A DNA stretch of 64,000 nucleotides from Falcatimonas sp. MSJ-15. GTDB lineage: Bacteria; Bacillota; Clostridia; Lachnospirales; Lachnospiraceae. This document shows, piece after piece, positions 49,150 through 57,078 of the stretch (positions are counted from its first letter, which is position 1; each line of letters opens with the position of its first letter). The translations under genes and the position numbers were made by a program. The DNA lies in contig NZ_JAHLQC010000001.1 in NCBI RefSeq assembly GCF_018918265.1, positions 186,001 to 250,000 on the forward strand, written 5' to 3'. The notes under the pieces were generated by a model. That model did not search any database. It saw only the letters and a program-made list of their open reading frames with translations, and was not told the origin of the DNA.

Positions 49150-50484
49150 ATGGCTAAGACAAGAGATTTGACAAAGGGAAATATTACAGCAGGATTGTGG
49201 GCTTTTGCACTTCCGCTTATGTTTGGAAATGTATTACAGCAGATGTATAATCTTATAGATACATGGGTAGTTGGCAAGTATATAGGTGACAATGCACTTG
49301 CAGCAGTTGGCTCATCTTATACACTTATGACATTTCTTACGTCAATAATAATAGGACTGTGTCTTGGAAGCAGTTCATTTATATCAATGGCATATGGTAA
49401 AAAAGATAATCATACTATAAAAAATGGAATAAGTATGTCATTCATATCAATAGGAATACTTACTGTGCTTATCATATTAATATTTTATTTAGAGATTGAT
49501 AGTATAATTAAGTTACTAAAAGTGCCAAAAGAGACAGTGGCACAGATGAAAGAATATCTTGTATATGTATTTATTGGATTTGTGGCAACATTCATATATA
49601 ATTATGTATCCAATATAATGCGAGGATTAGGTAATTCACTTATACCACTTATATTCCTTGGAATATCAGTTATACTTAATATATTTCTTGATCTCTATTT
49701 TGTCTTGGTACTTGAACTTGGGATAAAAGGTGCGGCGATAGCAACAGTAATAGCACAGTATATCTCTGCGGCAGGGATATTCATATATTTTCTAAAAGGA
49801 TATAAAGAATATATACCAGACAGAGAATCGTTAAGATGGAATAGTAATAATATGAAAGATATAATGGCATTGTCCGGTTTTACATGTCTTCAACAGTCAG
49901 TAATGAACTTTGGAATACTTATGGTTCAGGGAATTGTTAATAGCTTTGGACAGACTATAATGGCAGCTTTTGCAGTTGCAGTTAAGATAGATACTATAGC
50001 ATATATGCCAGTTCAGGATTTTGGTAATGCTTTCTCAGTATTTGTAGCACAAAACTATGGAGCTTCAAAAACAGAGAGAATCAGAGAGGGAATAAAGAAG
50101 TCACTTATAAGTGTTACACTCTTTTGTCTGATTATAAGCACAGTAGTATTTGCATCAGCAAGGATACTTATGAGTATATTTGTAAGTGCGAATAGCATAG
50201 CAGTTATAGAAGCAGGAACAGAATATCTTAGAATAGAAGGAGCTTTTTATATAGGGATAGGTATTCTATTTATGCTATATGGATATTACAGAGCAGTTAA
50301 TAAACCTGTGATGTCAGTGGTGCTTACAGTGATATCATTAGGAAGCAGAGTGCTTCTTGCATATATATTATCTAAGATACCTGCAATTGGCGTAATTGGA
50401 ATATGGATAGCTATTCCGATAGGATGGTTCCTTGCAGATATAACAGGTGCAGTCTATTATATATTAAAATGCAGGAAAATGTAG
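49150..50484 (+). CDS. MATE-family antiporter (third of four)
   Basis: 444 residues, twelve hydrophobic segments. N-terminus DLTKGNITAGLWAFALPLMFGNVLQQMYNLIDTWVVGKYIG is the classic DinF/NorM-like start. Single gene; the IS element and its 82-bp direct repeat lie 100 bp downstream. AGTGGAGAG ribosome site. Substrate unknown. Confidence 0.93.
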   Translation: MAKTRDLTKGNITAGLWAFALPLMFGNVLQQMYNLIDTWVVGKYIGDNALAAVGSSYTLMTFLTSIIIGLCLGSSSFISMAYGKKDNHTIKNGISMSFISIGILTVLIILIFYLEIDSIIKLLKVPKETVAQMKEYLVYVFIGFVATFIYNYVSNIMRGLGNSLIPLIFLGISVILNIFLDLYFVLVLELGIKGAAIATVIAQYISAAGIFIYFLKGYKEYIPDRESLRWNSNNMKDIMALSGFTCLQQSVMNFGILMVQGIVNSFGQTIMAAFAVAVKIDTIAYMPVQDFGNAFSVFVAQNYGASKTERIREGIKKSLISVTLFCLIISTVVFASARILMSIFVSANSIAVIEAGTEYLRIEGAFYIGIGILFMLYGYYRAVNKPVMSVVLTVISLGSRVLLAYILSKIPAIGVIGIWIAIPIGWFLADITGAVYYILKCRKM

Positions 50485-50582
50485 AAAGAATAGCACTATC
50501 ACTATTCTATTGCATATAACGAAGAACTAGAGATAAGAAATAATGTTTTGTAAAAAGTATAAGAGATAGTGTTTTACAAAAA

Positions 50583-50664
50583 GTATAAAAGGTAAAAGTA
50601 TAAAAGTATAAAAAATAATATTTTGCAAAAAGTAGTTGCTATTTTCTAATTTGTAGAGTATAAT
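50583..50664. repeat. Left copy of 82-bp target-site duplication of the IS
   Basis: Identical over 82 bp to 52634-52715. It is A/T-rich, with repeated AAGTATAAAA words, and ends with TTGCTA (50636-50641), 17 nt, TATAAT (50659-50664), a complete promoter now pointing into the IS. Confidence 0.95.
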
Positions 50665-50689
50665 CCTATCTTTGACAGTTGTATGAAAA

Positions 50690-50737
50690 GAAAATCGCTG
50701 TAATCCCAGCAAATATAAGGGATACAGCGATTTTTTG
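50690..50737 (+). terminator. Terminator inside the left IS end
   Basis: AATCGCTGTA plus TCCC pairs with GGGATACAGCGATT, followed by TTTTTT. On the plus strand it would stop transcription entering from the duplicated promoter; on the minus strand it may end the transposase transcript. Confidence 0.8.
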
Positions 50738-50759
50738 CGTCGTTTCGTTCTTTAGTAAT

Positions 50760-52487
50760 TTATTCTTTACCTTTACTTTTTTTCTGAATGGTTTTCAATT
50801 GACTTTTTGTGATAAACTGGTAGTCTGTGTGGAAACCACAGGCATCATGTAAACCATCTGTAAGCTTGGAACGTTTATATAAGGGGATAAATCCCTGCTC
50901 CTGAATTTCGGCAAAGTTCATAGATTTTAAGGTGTCCAGAATCTCTTCACAGGTATATTTGTAATCAAGTTTTTTCTCTAAAATCCGGTAGGACAGTAAT
51001 GCAAGAAAACAGATAAGAAAATGTGCTTTGATCCTGTTTTCGTCCTGAAGATAAACTGGTCTTGCAGAAAAATCTGTTTTTAGAATGCGGAAGCATTCTT
51101 CAATCTGCCATCTTCCTTCGCTTACTTTTAAGATATCACTTACATCATCATCTAATAAATCTGTGCAGACAGCGTACAGACCATCGTACAGAGCTTCATT
51201 TTCTACCTTATCTTCATCCAGGTAATGGTGTATGTTTGCTGCCTCACCATCAGCGGTAACAGCTTTGGTTCCGATAAATCTGGCTGGATCATTCGGATTT
51301 TTCCTTTGTTTTTTTGTATTCCCGGACTGAATCATTCTTTCGGCACGTTCTACCTGGGAATCCCGTATGGATTTCTGATAACGTGCGTATTTAGGTGAAT
51401 AAGTAATAATGAGTCGCTGATGGAGTGTTTTTGGTGTGTAGGGCTCCTCTTTGTAATATAAATCTGTGTCATCACCTGAAAGCTCTGTGATATCTGTCAG
51501 CTTGTTATCGGTTACCCTGCGGAAGCCACTCTTATCTAATGCCCATGTTTTATCTTCAGCCGGAAGTTTTTTGATGGACTGGGTTACAATAAACGCTCTT
51601 TCACCCATGTGATTGTAATTGCGGATGCTTTCTGAACCTAAGCCCGCATCACTGCAGTAAATAAATTTCTGACATCCAAAGTCCTGAATAACCTGCTGTT
51701 CTAATGGCTTTAAAGATTTCTGCTCATTCGTATTGCCTGGAAAAAGTGAAAAAGCAAGAGGAATGCCGTCACCATCCATAAACATGCCCATCTGTATAAT
51801 CGGATTAGGTCTGTGTTCTTTGCTTTTCCCATACTTTTTGTCACCATCTTCCTGCTCAATCTCGAAGTAGTAGTTAGTGCAGTCATAATAAAGAATCTTA
51901 TCATTGCGAGAGCCTATGAAATGGCTGTTTTTATAAACTTCTGACTGGATGAAATCACACTCTGTCCCAAGGACATCCAATGCACGATAGACATCGTGGA
52001 GCTTATATGTTGGGTGTTCCAAAAATTCAGCAGCTGTTTTAAAAGATGAGCGTTTGCTTGCCGGTTCCAGAACTCTGGCGTAAATAAGGTCAGAGAGAAT
52101 CGCATTGATATCATACTTGAATTTATATTTATCTCTTAGTTTTCGGCAGATTTTGTTCATTTGCAATCCGTAATAAATGACTTGAAGAAAGAGATAACCG
52201 CCTCGATAGAAGCATTGTTTATCATAATCTAATTGTCTGTCGGCATGAAAGGTAATCTGTACAGATTTTGCTTTTTGTTCTTTCTTATATTTTACTGTTT
52301 CGATTCTGGCTTCTTCCTTTGCCCAAAGCATGACATCGTCCCTTGTAGGACCATGTTCTTTTAATAATTCATTTAAAGTGCCGAGTTTACGAACAACAAC
52401 CGAAGAACTTTTTCCTACGCTGTTTTTGAAACTTTTGGTGATATAAAAGGATTCTGAATTTTTTGATTTAGTCGTAGTTATTCTCAT
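50760..52487 (-). CDS. IS1634-family transposase
   Basis: 575 residues, the usual length. DDE/RNase-H fold residues are visible: first Asp in ILYYDCTNYYFE, second Asp in FIYCSDAGLGS, and Glu in GRWQIEECFRILKTDFSARPVYL. The higher G+C and codon choice differ from neighbouring genes, fitting a mobile gene. A minus-strand -10 TATACT lies at 52513-52508. No frameshift or stop, so it is probably active. Confidence 0.95.
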   Translation of the reverse strand: MRITTTKSKNSESFYITKSFKNSVGKSSSVVVRKLGTLNELLKEHGPTRDDVMLWAKEEARIETVKYKKEQKAKSVQITFHADRQLDYDKQCFYRGGYLFLQVIYYGLQMNKICRKLRDKYKFKYDINAILSDLIYARVLEPASKRSSFKTAAEFLEHPTYKLHDVYRALDVLGTECDFIQSEVYKNSHFIGSRNDKILYYDCTNYYFEIEQEDGDKKYGKSKEHRPNPIIQMGMFMDGDGIPLAFSLFPGNTNEQKSLKPLEQQVIQDFGCQKFIYCSDAGLGSESIRNYNHMGERAFIVTQSIKKLPAEDKTWALDKSGFRRVTDNKLTDITELSGDDTDLYYKEEPYTPKTLHQRLIITYSPKYARYQKSIRDSQVERAERMIQSGNTKKQRKNPNDPARFIGTKAVTADGEAANIHHYLDEDKVENEALYDGLYAVCTDLLDDDVSDILKVSEGRWQIEECFRILKTDFSARPVYLQDENRIKAHFLICFLALLSYRILEKKLDYKYTCEEILDTLKSMNFAEIQEQGFIPLYKRSKLTDGLHDACGFHTDYQFITKSQLKTIQKKSKGKE

Positions 52488-52578
52488 AATTTCTCCGTTT
52501 TTCTTTTAGTATATCATACTTTTGAAGTAATTACCACTAATTACTACTAAATAAAGCAAAAAATTTGACACAAAAAAA

Positions 52579-52608
52579 GCAGGTTTTATGCGACCTGCAG
52601 GTACTTTT
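52579..52608. terminator. Hairpin inside the right IS end
   Basis: AAAAAAAGCAGGT-(8 nt)-ACCTGC then a T run. It lies between the right inverted end and the transposase promoter, so it would block transcription running out of or into the IS. Confidence 0.6.
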
Positions 52609-52633
52609 TTCATTATTCAACTGTCAAACTCCC

Positions 52634-52715
52634 GTATAAAAGGTAAAAGTATAAAAGTATAAAAAATAATATTTTGCAAAAAGTAGTTGCTATTTTCTAA
52701 TTTGTAGAGTATAAT
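52634..52715. repeat. Right copy of 82-bp target-site duplication, with promoter for the MATE gene
   Basis: Exact repeat of 50583-50664. Contains TTGCTA (52687-52692), 17 nt, TATAAT (52710-52715), facing the MATE gene at 52885. Confidence 0.93.
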
Positions 52716-52748
52716 AAGTGAGTATGTCAAATTAATACTTTTTTGTCC

Positions 52749-52806
52749 AAAGGCTATACATTTGGTTATTTCTGAGATAAATAACACGATGTATAGTCTT
52801 TTTTTG
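52749..52806 (+). terminator. Leader hairpin/attenuator before the fourth MATE gene
   Basis: AAAGGCTATACAT pairs with ATGTATAGTCTTT (one G-T pair) and encloses a second stem GTTATTT/AAATAAC; a run of seven T follows. It sits between the promoter and the coding start, so it should stop most transcripts unless relieved. A three-codon frame ATG-TCA-AAT-TAA at 52724-52735 precedes it. Confidence 0.7.
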
Positions 52807-52884
52807 CAAAAAAGCTCTGAGAGCTCTTATTGTGAAATTCTTGTAAGCAATAATATTGAAAATAAAAGATATGGAGTGAAAAAA

Positions 52885-54219
52885 ATGGAACAAACTTTTA
52901 TGAAAGAAAAGAAGATACTGCCACTGGTATTATCAATGTCATTACCGATGGTTCTGTCAATGCTTGTTAATTCTTTGTTCAATATCGTTGACAGTTTTTT
53001 CGTGGCAAAGTTAAGTGAAGATGCAATAACAGCATTGTCACTTGTATATCCGGTACAGATAACAATAACAGCAATATCTGTAGGATTCGGAGTTGGAATT
53101 AATGCACTTATAGCATACTATCTTGGAGCGAAAGAACAGGAAAAAGCAGATAAAGCAACAAGTATAGGAATGGGATTAAGTCTTATACATGGAATACTTA
53201 TAATGCTTATATGTAATCTTATATTTCCAAGATATATAAGTATGTTTACAACTAATGAGTCAGTAATAACTTTGGGAATCAGATATGCAAGAATAGCATT
53301 TCTATTTTCAGCAGTAATAACAGTTGAGATTGCAATTGAAAAAGTATTTCAGTCTGTAGGAAGAATGAAAGAGACAATGATATGTATGCTTACAGGATTT
53401 ATAGCTAATATTATCCTTGATCCAATTCTTATATTTGGAGTAGGACCATTTGCAAAGATGGGAATTGCCGGAGCTGCATGGGCAACTGGTATTGGACAGG
53501 TGCTTACACTTATAAGTTATATAGTATTCTATATAGTAAAACCATTACCAGTGAGAATAAAAGTTAGATCTATAGAATGGAATAGTGAGATATGGGGGAA
53601 ACTATATTCAGTAGGTATACCGGCGACACTTAATCTTGCACTTTCATCAGTATTACTATCAGTAATTAATGGAATTCTTGCAATATATGGCGATGCGTAT
53701 GTACTTGTATTTGGTGCATATTATAAACTTCAGTCATTCATATATCTTCCATCAGGCGGAATAATACAAGGAATAAGACCTCTTGTTGGATATAATTATG
53801 GAGCAGGTGAGAAAGAGAGAGTTAGAAAGATATCACAGACAGCACTTGTGATGGCGGCATTAATAATGCTTGTTGGAACTATATTATGTTTTGTAATTCC
53901 AAAACCTCTTATGTCAATATTTTCTAAGAATCCACAGACTATATTAATAGGAAGTAGTGCATTAAGGATAATTAGTTTTGGATTTATTATATCAGCTGTA
54001 TCAGTAACTATCTGTGGTGTACTTGAGGGTCTTGGAAAAGGGATGCCGTCACTTTGGATATCTCTTGTAAGATATATAATTGTTATAATACCTCTTGCAT
54101 TTATATTAAGCAGAATTATGAATTCAGAGATAGGGGTATGGATTGCATTCCCGGTAACTGAACTTATTGCAGCTGTTATATCTGTTATAGTATATAAGAG
54201 ACAAGCTGGCGTTAAGTAA
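52885..54219 (+). CDS. MATE-family antiporter (fourth of four), attenuator-controlled
   Basis: 444 residues. MEQTFMKEKKILPLVLSMSLPMVLSMLVNSLFNIVDSFFVAKL is the typical first helix region; the second half starts IGVPAT-like (GIPATLNLALSSVLLSVING). GGAGTG precedes ATG 52885; upstream in-frame ATG 52762 falls inside the attenuator hairpin. It may be co-transcribed with holA 76 bp downstream, as no terminator is seen between. A drug-inducible arrangement is suggested by the leader. Confidence 0.92.
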   Translation: MEQTFMKEKKILPLVLSMSLPMVLSMLVNSLFNIVDSFFVAKLSEDAITALSLVYPVQITITAISVGFGVGINALIAYYLGAKEQEKADKATSIGMGLSLIHGILIMLICNLIFPRYISMFTTNESVITLGIRYARIAFLFSAVITVEIAIEKVFQSVGRMKETMICMLTGFIANIILDPILIFGVGPFAKMGIAGAAWATGIGQVLTLISYIVFYIVKPLPVRIKVRSIEWNSEIWGKLYSVGIPATLNLALSSVLLSVINGILAIYGDAYVLVFGAYYKLQSFIYLPSGGIIQGIRPLVGYNYGAGEKERVRKISQTALVMAALIMLVGTILCFVIPKPLMSIFSKNPQTILIGSSALRIISFGFIISAVSVTICGVLEGLGKGMPSLWISLVRYIIVIIPLAFILSRIMNSEIGVWIAFPVTELIAAVISVIVYKRQAGVK

Positions 54220-54295
54220 TACAAAATACATTGCAAAGAAAGGAAAGTACAGATATAATTAATAAAGATTAGAAAAAATAAACGGGGTGAAAACA

Positions 54296-55282
54296 GTGAA
54301 ATTACTGGAAAAAGATATAAAAGAAAAGAACTTTAAAAATGTTTATCTCCTCTATGGTGAAGAAAATTATCTGAAGCGTTCATATAAGAACAGATTAAAA
54401 AAAGCTATTCTTAATGATGAGAATGATACAATGAATTATTCTTACTTTGAAGGTAAAGATATAGATGAGATAAAGATAGTAGACACTGCCGAGACACTTC
54501 CTTTCTTTGCAGATAATAGACTTATAATAGTTGAAAACAGTGGATTCTTTAAAGAATCTAAAGAGAAGATAGCAGATTATGTTAATAATATATGTGAATC
54601 TACTATAATAGTGTTTATTGAAAATGAGATAGACAAGAGAAACAGACTGTATAAAGCAGTTAATAAAAATGGACTTGTAGTTGAACTTGGTATTCAAAAA
54701 GAAGATGCACTTGAGGTATGGATAGGTAAATATCTTAATTCAGTTGGTAAAAAAATGCTTGTATCTAATGTAAGATATCTGCTTGAAACAGCAGGAAGTA
54801 ATATGGATAATCTGATGTCTGAACTTGAAAAACTTACTGCATATACACTTGGAAGAGATGAGATCACAAGAGAAGATATAGATGCAGTAGTAGTTGTTGA
54901 AGTTACAGGTAAGATATTTCTCATGGTTGAGAGTATTGCAAAGAGAGAGCAGCAGAAAGCACTTGCATTATATGATGATCTTCTTAAGTTAAAAGAACCA
55001 CCACTTAAGATTCTATTTCTGATAGCAAGACAGTTTAATCAGCTTCTCATTGTAAAAGAAATGACAAGGCTTCACAATGATAAAAGTGAGATAGCAAAAA
55101 AAGCTCAGGCGGCACCTTTTGCAGTACCAAAGCTTCAAAGTCAATGTTCACGTTTTACAACAGAGCAACTAAAGATGGCTATTGAAGATTGTATAGAGAC
55201 AGAAACTCTTATAAAAAGTGGTAAGATGACAGATGTGCTTGGAGTTGAGATGCTTATTATTAAATATAGTTCAAAGTGCTAG
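54296..55282 (+). CDS. holA: DNA polymerase III delta subunit
   Basis: 328 residues, clamp-loader wrench. N-terminal NVYLLYGEENYLKRSYKNRLKKA is the family hallmark; AAA+-like lid and C-terminal collar domain follow (LKEPPLKILFLIARQFNQLL). Opens the sliding clamp during replication. GTG 54296 is chosen since GGGGTGA lies 6 nt before; another GTG at 54287 overlaps that site. In Bacillus, holA follows comEC and precedes rpsT, as here. Confidence 0.96.
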   Translation: MKLLEKDIKEKNFKNVYLLYGEENYLKRSYKNRLKKAILNDENDTMNYSYFEGKDIDEIKIVDTAETLPFFADNRLIIVENSGFFKESKEKIADYVNNICESTIIVFIENEIDKRNRLYKAVNKNGLVVELGIQKEDALEVWIGKYLNSVGKKMLVSNVRYLLETAGSNMDNLMSELEKLTAYTLGRDEITREDIDAVVVVEVTGKIFLMVESIAKREQQKALALYDDLLKLKEPPLKILFLIARQFNQLLIVKEMTRLHNDKSEIAKKAQAAPFAVPKLQSQCSRFTTEQLKMAIEDCIETETLIKSGKMTDVLGVEMLIIKYSSKC

Positions 55283-55291
55283 TATATGATT

Positions 55292-55336
55292 AAAAAATCC
55301 CTAATTGCTTATAAAATAGCGATTAGGGATTTTTTG
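55292..55336 (+). terminator. Terminator after holA
   Basis: AAAAAATCCCTAAT with GATTAGGGATTTTTT around a short AT-rich loop. Confidence 0.88.
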
Positions 55337-55344
55337 GGTAATTA

Positions 55345-55455
55345 GGAAATTTTTAAAACAATTAAGAAGCTTAAAACAATTGGGGAGCTTTTAAAACAAT
55401 TAAGAAGTTTAAAACAATTGGGGAGTTTTTAAAACAAATTAAGAAACTTTTAATT
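55345..55455. repeat. ~37-bp degenerate tandem repeat
   Basis: About three copies of a composite unit: TTTTAAAACAATTAAGAAG then CTTAAAACAATTGGGGAG. The half-units themselves are related by an 18-19-bp period. It fills the spacer between the convergent holA and rpsT genes. Confidence 0.8.
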
Positions 55456-55466
55456 AGGCAACATAA

Positions 55467-55501
55467 AACAGGCTGAACATATATAATATGTTCAGCCTGT
55501 T
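55467..55501 (-). terminator. Terminator of rpsT
   Basis: AACAGGCTGAACATAT pairs perfectly with ATATGTTCAGCCTGTT around 3 nt. The minus strand continues with TTTATGTT. Confidence 0.88.
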
Positions 55502-55540
55502 CAAATATTCGTTGGGTTTAACGAAAATAATATTTGATAA

Positions 55541-55804
55541 TTAAGCTATATTGTTAACTGCTTTTGTTAAACGAGATACTTTTCTAGCAGCTGTATTCTT
55601 GTGGTAAATACCTTTAGAAGTTGCTTTGTTGATCTCTGAAATTGCATTGATTAATGCGCTTTCTGCTGTAGCTTTATCCTTTGCTTCAACAGCTGTATCT
55701 ACTTTCTTCACAGCAGTTTTAACTCTTGATTTGATTGCTTTATTTCTAGCAGCTTTAGTTTCGTTAACTAAAATTCTCTTCTTAGCTGATTTAATGTTAG
55801 CCAA
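55541..55804 (-). CDS. rpsT: 30S ribosomal protein S20
   Basis: 87 residues starting (M)ANIKSAKKRILVNETKAARNKAIKSRVKT, the standard S20 N-terminus. Only TTG 55804 gives it; GGAGGTG lies 6 nt before. The ATG at 55819 falls in the ribosome site. S20 binds 16S rRNA early in 30S assembly. UUG starts are also known in Escherichia coli rpsT, where they matter for autoregulation. Stands alone with its own promoter, divergent from gpr. Confidence 0.98.
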   Translation of the reverse strand: MANIKSAKKRILVNETKAARNKAIKSRVKTAVKKVDTAVEAKDKATAESALINAISEINKATSKGIYHKNTAARKVSRLTKAVNNIA

Positions 55805-55898
55805 TCCGTACACCTCCAAATAAAAATAATATAATGGTTAATTGATTAAATTTACATTAGAATCGGACACGGACGTTCTGATGTAAACATACTACATT

Positions 55899-55927
55899 AT
55901 TCTATACTAATGCCTCAAATATGTCAA
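55899..55927 (-). promoter_or_regulatory. Strong promoter of rpsT
   Basis: On the minus strand TTGACA (55927-55922), 17 nt, TAGAAT (55904-55899). The ~90-nt leader contains a TTTACAT/ATGTAAA inverted repeat (55850-55890) that could serve feedback control. Confidence 0.85.
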
Positions 55928-56150
55928 CACTTTTCCAAATTTTTTCAATAAAAACTAGTAGCCTGGGATTGTTGTGCTAAACAGATGATATAAGTGTATA
56001 GATAATTGAATTATGGAGATAATGTATAAGGATGATGTATAAATATGATGCATAAGAAAGTATATAACCGATTATGTTATGTCTTAAGAAATGACATAAC
56101 AAGAAGACGGTAGTTGATAAGAATTTTTGAATAAATGATAAGAGGTAAAG
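55928..56150. other. Spacer upstream of gpr
   Basis: 223 bp; a late forespore promoter (sigma-G type) for gpr is expected here but I cannot identify one with confidence. A GTTATGTC..GACATAAC inverted repeat (about 56074-56101) stands out and may be an operator. Confidence 0.4.
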
Positions 56151-57044
56151 ATGTTTAATGTAGAATGTGAAGATTTTATAAGGTTAAGAACAGATCTTAT
56201 ACTTGAATCAAGTGAGATAGCAGAACCTGAAGAAGAGTATATGAGTGGGATTAAGATAGAAGAAAAGAACCTAAAAGAGAAAGATATTAAGATAACAGAT
56301 GTACAGATAATTAGTGATACAGCAGCAAAAAGACTTGGTAAACAAAAAGGAAGATATATAACAATCGAGGCGGCATCGCTTATAGATAGTAATGAAGAGA
56401 GTTATCATATAAATGTATCAGAGGAGTTAAAAAAAGCAATTATCAGTATGCTTTCGATGTACAATAATATAAGACATATTCTTGTAGCAGGTCTTGGTAA
56501 CCATGATGCTATGCCAGATGCACTTGGACCGGTAACTGTGTCCAATCTTAGAATTACAAGAAATATAGATGAAGATGCAGAATATATAATAAGTGCGATT
56601 GTTCCTAATGTAATGGCAAAGACAGGTATGGAATCTGCAGAAGTGCTGCAAGGGATTGTTGCAATGACACATCCGGATCTTGTAATTGTTATTGATGCAC
56701 TTGCAGCTAGGCGTATGGAACGCCTTGGAAGAACAATTCAGATAACTGATACAGGGATTGCACCCGGTTCCGGAGTTATGAACAGAAGAAAGAAAGTTAA
56801 TAAAGAGGTTCTTGGAGTGCCGGTGATTGCAATTGGAGTTCCGACTGTGATAGATGCAGGAACGATAGTATATGATGCAATAAGTAAGATAAGCAGTGAT
56901 GAAGATGCAAAAGAATTGAAGAAATATATAGATGATTATAGCGAGAATATGTATGTCACACCTAAAGATATAGATGATTATATAAAAAGAGTAAGTTATA
57001 CACTATCTGAGGCGATTAATGGTATGTCCGGAATAAAAAAATAA
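56151..57044 (+). CDS. gpr: Spore protease GPR
   Basis: 297 residues, A25 aspartic-like protease that cleaves small acid-soluble spore proteins during germination. Made as a zymogen: the first 10-20 residues (MFNVECEDFIRLRTDLILES) are the propeptide, with cleavage likely near TDL. Core includes ILVAGLGNHDAMPDALGP and VIDALAARRMERLGRTIQITDTGIAPGSG. AGAGGTA site. 34 bp upstream of spoIIP. Confidence 0.96.
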   Translation: MFNVECEDFIRLRTDLILESSEIAEPEEEYMSGIKIEEKNLKEKDIKITDVQIISDTAAKRLGKQKGRYITIEAASLIDSNEESYHINVSEELKKAIISMLSMYNNIRHILVAGLGNHDAMPDALGPVTVSNLRITRNIDEDAEYIISAIVPNVMAKTGMESAEVLQGIVAMTHPDLVIVIDALAARRMERLGRTIQITDTGIAPGSGVMNRRKKVNKEVLGVPVIAIGVPTVIDAGTIVYDAISKISSDEDAKELKKYIDDYSENMYVTPKDIDDYIKRVSYTLSEAINGMSGIKK

Positions 57045-57078
57045 TATCTGAATAGTATTAACTACGGAGGTATTGTGT

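Larger units (their letters stand above)
50665..52633. mobile_element. IS1634-family insertion sequence, 1969 bp
   Basis: A single transposase gene lies between inverted ends TTTGACAGTTG (50671-50681) and its exact complement (52618-52628), set 5-6 bp inside the direct repeats. Flanking 82-bp direct repeats are a duplicated target; variable, very long duplications are a known trait of IS1634/IS1549 elements. Hairpins sit just inside both ends. The transposase reading frame is intact and the repeats are identical, so the insertion looks recent. Confidence 0.93.
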
